Part shown: positions 60,962 through 64,000 of the stretch, in pieces
How the letters are laid out: every line of letters starts with the position of its first letter
How positions within the stretch are numbered: position 1 is the first letter of the stretch
Source: Tetrahymena thermophila SB210
Lineage: Eukaryota; Ciliophora; Oligohymenophorea; Hymenostomatida; Tetrahymenidae
Assembly: GCF_000189635.1 (NCBI RefSeq)
Contig: NW_002476271.1
Span: 62,001 to 126,000, forward strand
Length of the DNA stretch: 64,000 nt
Direction of reading: 5' to 3'
Position numbers and translations under genes: made by a program
Notes under the pieces: generated by a model
What the model was told of the DNA's origin: nothing
What the model saw: the letters and a program-made list of their open reading frames with translations, nothing else
The model's database searches: none

Positions 60962-61407
60962 ATGGTCAAGTTATTCTAAAAAGGTTATCAGCGGTTCATC
61001 TTAAGAGCTTTTGAAGTTTAGTAATTTTCAGTTTTCATTTTTCTGGTTTATTTTATGTTTATTGTTTCATTGTTTTTACTGCATTTTGCCAGCTTTTGTA
61101 TTTTATTATTTGTAAAAATGTTTATATATATATGACACTTTCAAATATTATGCATTTAAAAGATTGTGTAAATGGGTATTTCCTTCTTAATATGATTTAT
61201 TTATTTAATTAGCTGGGATCATTTCCTAATAAAAAAGATTTAATTAATTTTGAAATTTCTCAGGAATAAAAAAAATTTGTTCACTCACTTAATATTTTTG
61301 AATTTTCTATTTTTAGTGGAAATAAAAATGATTTGGCACAATAGTTGAAAAGAGCTATTAAATTCTATGCTGCTACCAATCAATAAAGTTTAAGACTAAA
61401 CAATTGA
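60962..61407 (+). CDS. Small two-exon protein, possibly LYR-motif type
   Basis: Exons 60962-61015 and 61213-61407 with a 197-base intron (donor GTTTAG, acceptor TTAATTAG, phase 0); 82 residues. The N-terminus has Tyr-Gln-Arg-Phe-Ile-Leu-Arg-Ala-Phe, followed by Ser-Phe-Pro and later a basic helix with Leu-Lys-Arg-Ala-Ile-Lys-Phe-Tyr. Small basic proteins with (L/Y)-x-R near the start and Phe-Pro a dozen residues later belong to the LYR family of mitochondrial assembly factors. The match here is partial and the motif is not canonical. The middle (about 40-53) is A/T-coded and could be a misread intron. Confidence 0.45.
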
Positions 61408-63076
61408 ACAAATAGTAGAAAATTAAGGCTGTTTATTATATAAAAATATTTGATTTTTAGGTAAAAATTAGATTTGAAATTATTGGTTTAAATTAATCTA
61501 AATAGAATTTTTGAATATTGATCAACCTTTATATACATTCCTATAATATTAAACTGCTAATTTACTACAAGCATTAAAATGATTTGATGATTAATGTGTT
61601 CGCTATTTTTATGATTAACTTTAACTTTGTTAAGAAGTATTTTAATAAAACTCTTAATGTAGCAATTAATCATTTAAATTATATTTTTTAATTAACATAA
61701 ATATTTGAATGAATGAATATCGATTTTAAATTAATTTTTTTAAGGTTTAATTAAATTAATTGTATTATGTATATTTGAAATCAGAGTTTTATAAATTTTT
61801 AAAATTTAAAACAGAATAATAAAGCAATTAATTTATTTTATTTTAGATAAATGCTTTTTTAGATTATCTTGTTTTTATTTCAAAAATTCAAAAAATTTTG
61901 TTAAATCTTAGAAAATAAGATTAAATAATGACCATGAATTATATAACAAAAAGGCAGCCACTAAATATTTAGAAATATAATAAATTATCAAACAAATATT
62001 TATTTATGGAATCAAAGTTAAGCAGCATACACTGCATTTTATTAACAAAATAACAATAAATTTCACAAATCTTCAAATTTATTTAGTTTTTTTTCAATTT
62101 TTGCAAAACAAATGAAATTCTTTTTTAGTTGAAAATTTGAGATAGGAAAGATGAATTAAAATCAATAATAATATTCTATGCTTTGAATACACACTGAAAT
62201 TTTAATAATCAAAGCTATTTATTTACCACTAATTAAATCATAAATTAAATATTTAAATAGAATTTTTGAATTTTGTAATTTATTTATTCATCCACTTACT
62301 ATTATAATTAATTATATATATATCTATAATAATAAAGACTAGATAAGAAAAAAGAAAAATTCTAAATAATTATTATTTCAATCAATTAATCAATCAACTA
62401 AATTGCAAATAAACAAATCAATCATTCGACAAATAAATTTATAAATGCTTGCCGATTATTTGAAAATTTATAACGTAATAAGATCATCATTTATAAACCG
62501 TCATAAACAATATTAAAACTTTACATATCCTATATTGGATCTAATTAACATATTGAAAAATTGACAATGAAATATGATAAGTGGAAAGAGTATCGATCTG
62601 TTCATCTATCAATCTATATATTTATATATGAATTAATCTATCTTTTCATCATTTTAATTTATGAAAGATTTATTTCTATCATTTTTTCTTTTTGATTGGT
62701 TACTTTCTCATAGATTGCTTAGCTCTGTAAGATTTATTATTTTGCAAATTAATTTACCCACTCTCAGCAAATCTAATATAATATCTACGTTTCAATTAAT
62801 CTGCAAGTCTATTAATTGCATTAAATAAATAAATTATATTACCTCCCTTGAAGACCTATTAATCGAATTACTTGGCTTGTGTATTGAAATTAGAAATAAA
62901 AAGTAGTCCTCCCAGATTTCATTCAAATAATTATCAAAAAAAAAGATTTGTTGTCATATCTACAATAATAAATAACTCTTAATTTACTTAGCACATATAA
63001 ACAAATACATAAATTCACTCATACATATTCAGTGACCAAATTTCTTTTAATGGAATTTTTAAGTGAACAAGCATAA
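61408..63076. other. AT-rich spacer
   Basis: About 1.7 kb with tracts such as AATCAATTAATCAATCAAC and TATATATAT. No gene or RNA seen. Confidence 0.6.
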
Positions 63077-63940
63077 ATGCAAACGCCTCAAAGGAATCGC
63101 TATCAGTAATAGGAGCCTCTTAGCATTTAAAATGGGTAGTTCAACCCGAATTCTTCAGTAGCAACCAACGAATTTGACTCACCAGTAGGGATTTACACAA
63201 AGTTTTATATAAATTATTTTATTTTTTTTATTATTCTTAGCAAAACTTACTGTCTTTTAAAAATTTAGAAAAACGAGTAATTGACTTCAAATTCAAAAAG
63301 AATGATGCTGCTTGAGTTTTCGCCGAAATAAGAGCCTTGCAACCGCTACAAGAATGTTGTATTTAGTTGTGAGGATGAAGATTCGTCCAAAAAGCAAGAT
63401 TTTTTTGATTATCAGCAAACTGCCTGCAAGTCTGTCCAAAAGAAATAGACTTAGCTTCAAAATAACTCTTCATCAAATCGCAAAATTGAATACGAAGAAG
63501 ATGAATACAATTTAACTCCTATTAGCTCTTCAAAGAAGGGAAAGGCGATTGAGAGACCAGACGAAGATGAAATATAACAATTAAATGAATTAGATTAACA
63601 AATGAACGATATGAACATTCATACGACTTGTAAAAAACAGAGAGGAAATAGTTATAGCGGATTTTCGTAAAACTTTGAAAGCTAACATTAAATAAGAAAT
63701 ATGAATCAAATGTAGGAATTAGAATCCCTTCATTACTAGACAGATCATAATAATGAGTTAATTTATATGACATAAAATCCCTAATGTTATTAAAATGGAT
63801 ACCAGCACAAAGACATACCAATTAACTAGTGTATCTAGCAGGAAAAAGCTTTGGATTATTAAAAAGTAACAATTAATTTGAGAAAAATCAAGAAAAATTC
63901 ATTAGGAGCATTTCAAAATTTTAATTAAATTACGAGCTGA
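63077..63940 (+). CDS. Hypothetical protein, 274 residues
   Basis: Two exons, 63077-63201 and 63241-63940, with a short 39-base intron (GTTTTAT...TTCTTAG, phase 2). The N-terminus is Gln/Pro/Ser-rich. A short segment with Leu-Glu-Phe-Ser-Pro and a Cys-containing stretch is followed by acidic, Ser-rich and Lys-rich runs, then Gln/Asn/Met-rich text and a basic end. GC is clearly above the spacer on both sides. No domain recognised; mostly disordered by composition. The downstream exon is fully open to TGA at 63938. The intron is short even for this genome, so its ends may be off by a few bases. Confidence 0.65.
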
Positions 63941-64000
63941 GCCAATTATTCAAAAAAAAAAGAAAGTCTTAAATTTAAATTTTTTGTTTGTTAACAAATA
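63941..64000. other. Window edge
   Basis: Sixty bases of A/T sequence after the last stop codon. Confidence 0.6.

Noticed and set aside
63312-63515. Plus-strand basic frame of 67 codons
   Set aside because: It is another frame of the 274-residue gene, whose exon 2 is open for 233 codons in the accepted frame.
1-64000. Telomeric CCCCAA/TTGGGG repeats, CRISPR arrays, transposase genes, rRNA genes
   Set aside because: Looked for and not seen.

Overview
This window reads as macronuclear DNA of a ciliate of the Tetrahymena type. It is extremely AT-rich. Long reading frames that match known protein families appear only when TAA and TAG are read as glutamine and TGA is the sole stop. Introns are short, AT-rich and of the GT...AG kind, often ending TTTTAG or TATAG. 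A 100-base run of N (49662-49761) marks an assembly gap. The species cannot be fixed from sequence alone; Tetrahymena thermophila or a close relative is an inference. All gene models were translated by hand in the ciliate code, with intron ends chosen by frame, splice sites and family alignment.

Left part (1-8.3 kb): four minus-strand LITAF-like genes in a row, with a decayed fifth copy beside the last. Two of them (2980-3348 and 4708-5076) are offset by exactly 1,728 bp, so they come from a local tandem duplication. 8.3-21.2 kb: a protein kinase, a 1,507-residue Q/N-rich protein and a 610-residue protein on the minus strand, with a 688-residue protein on the plus strand between the last two. 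21.2-25.5 kb: AT-rich spacer with a weak reading frame, a probable box C/D snoRNA and a five-copy diverged tandem repeat.

Middle (25.5-45 kb): an acidic protein of unresolved start, then a ten-exon WDR26/GID7-like gene with LisH, CTLH and WD40 parts (a subunit type of the GID/CTLH ubiquitin ligase). There follow a small single-span membrane protein, a RING-finger gene converging on a small minus-strand gene, and a 14-exon IQCH-like gene of 1,204 residues containing a 1.8 kb intron.

Right part (45-64 kb): a 941-residue protein with a B-box-like cysteine/histidine cluster, the gap, and three near-identical tRNA-Leu(UAG) genes with a 5' tRNA fragment nearby. Next is a 2,381-residue protein that joins PLU-1-like helical repeats to a SPOC-like domain and a long Q/N-rich tail. 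Two small plus-strand genes end the window.

The genes look like independent eukaryotic units rather than an operon or a defence island. The points most worth a second look are the PLU-1/SPOC architecture, the triplicated tRNA with its fragment, the snoRNA candidate, the tandem array at 24-25 kb and the decaying LITAF cluster. I found no CRISPR array, virus-like block or recognisable transposon.
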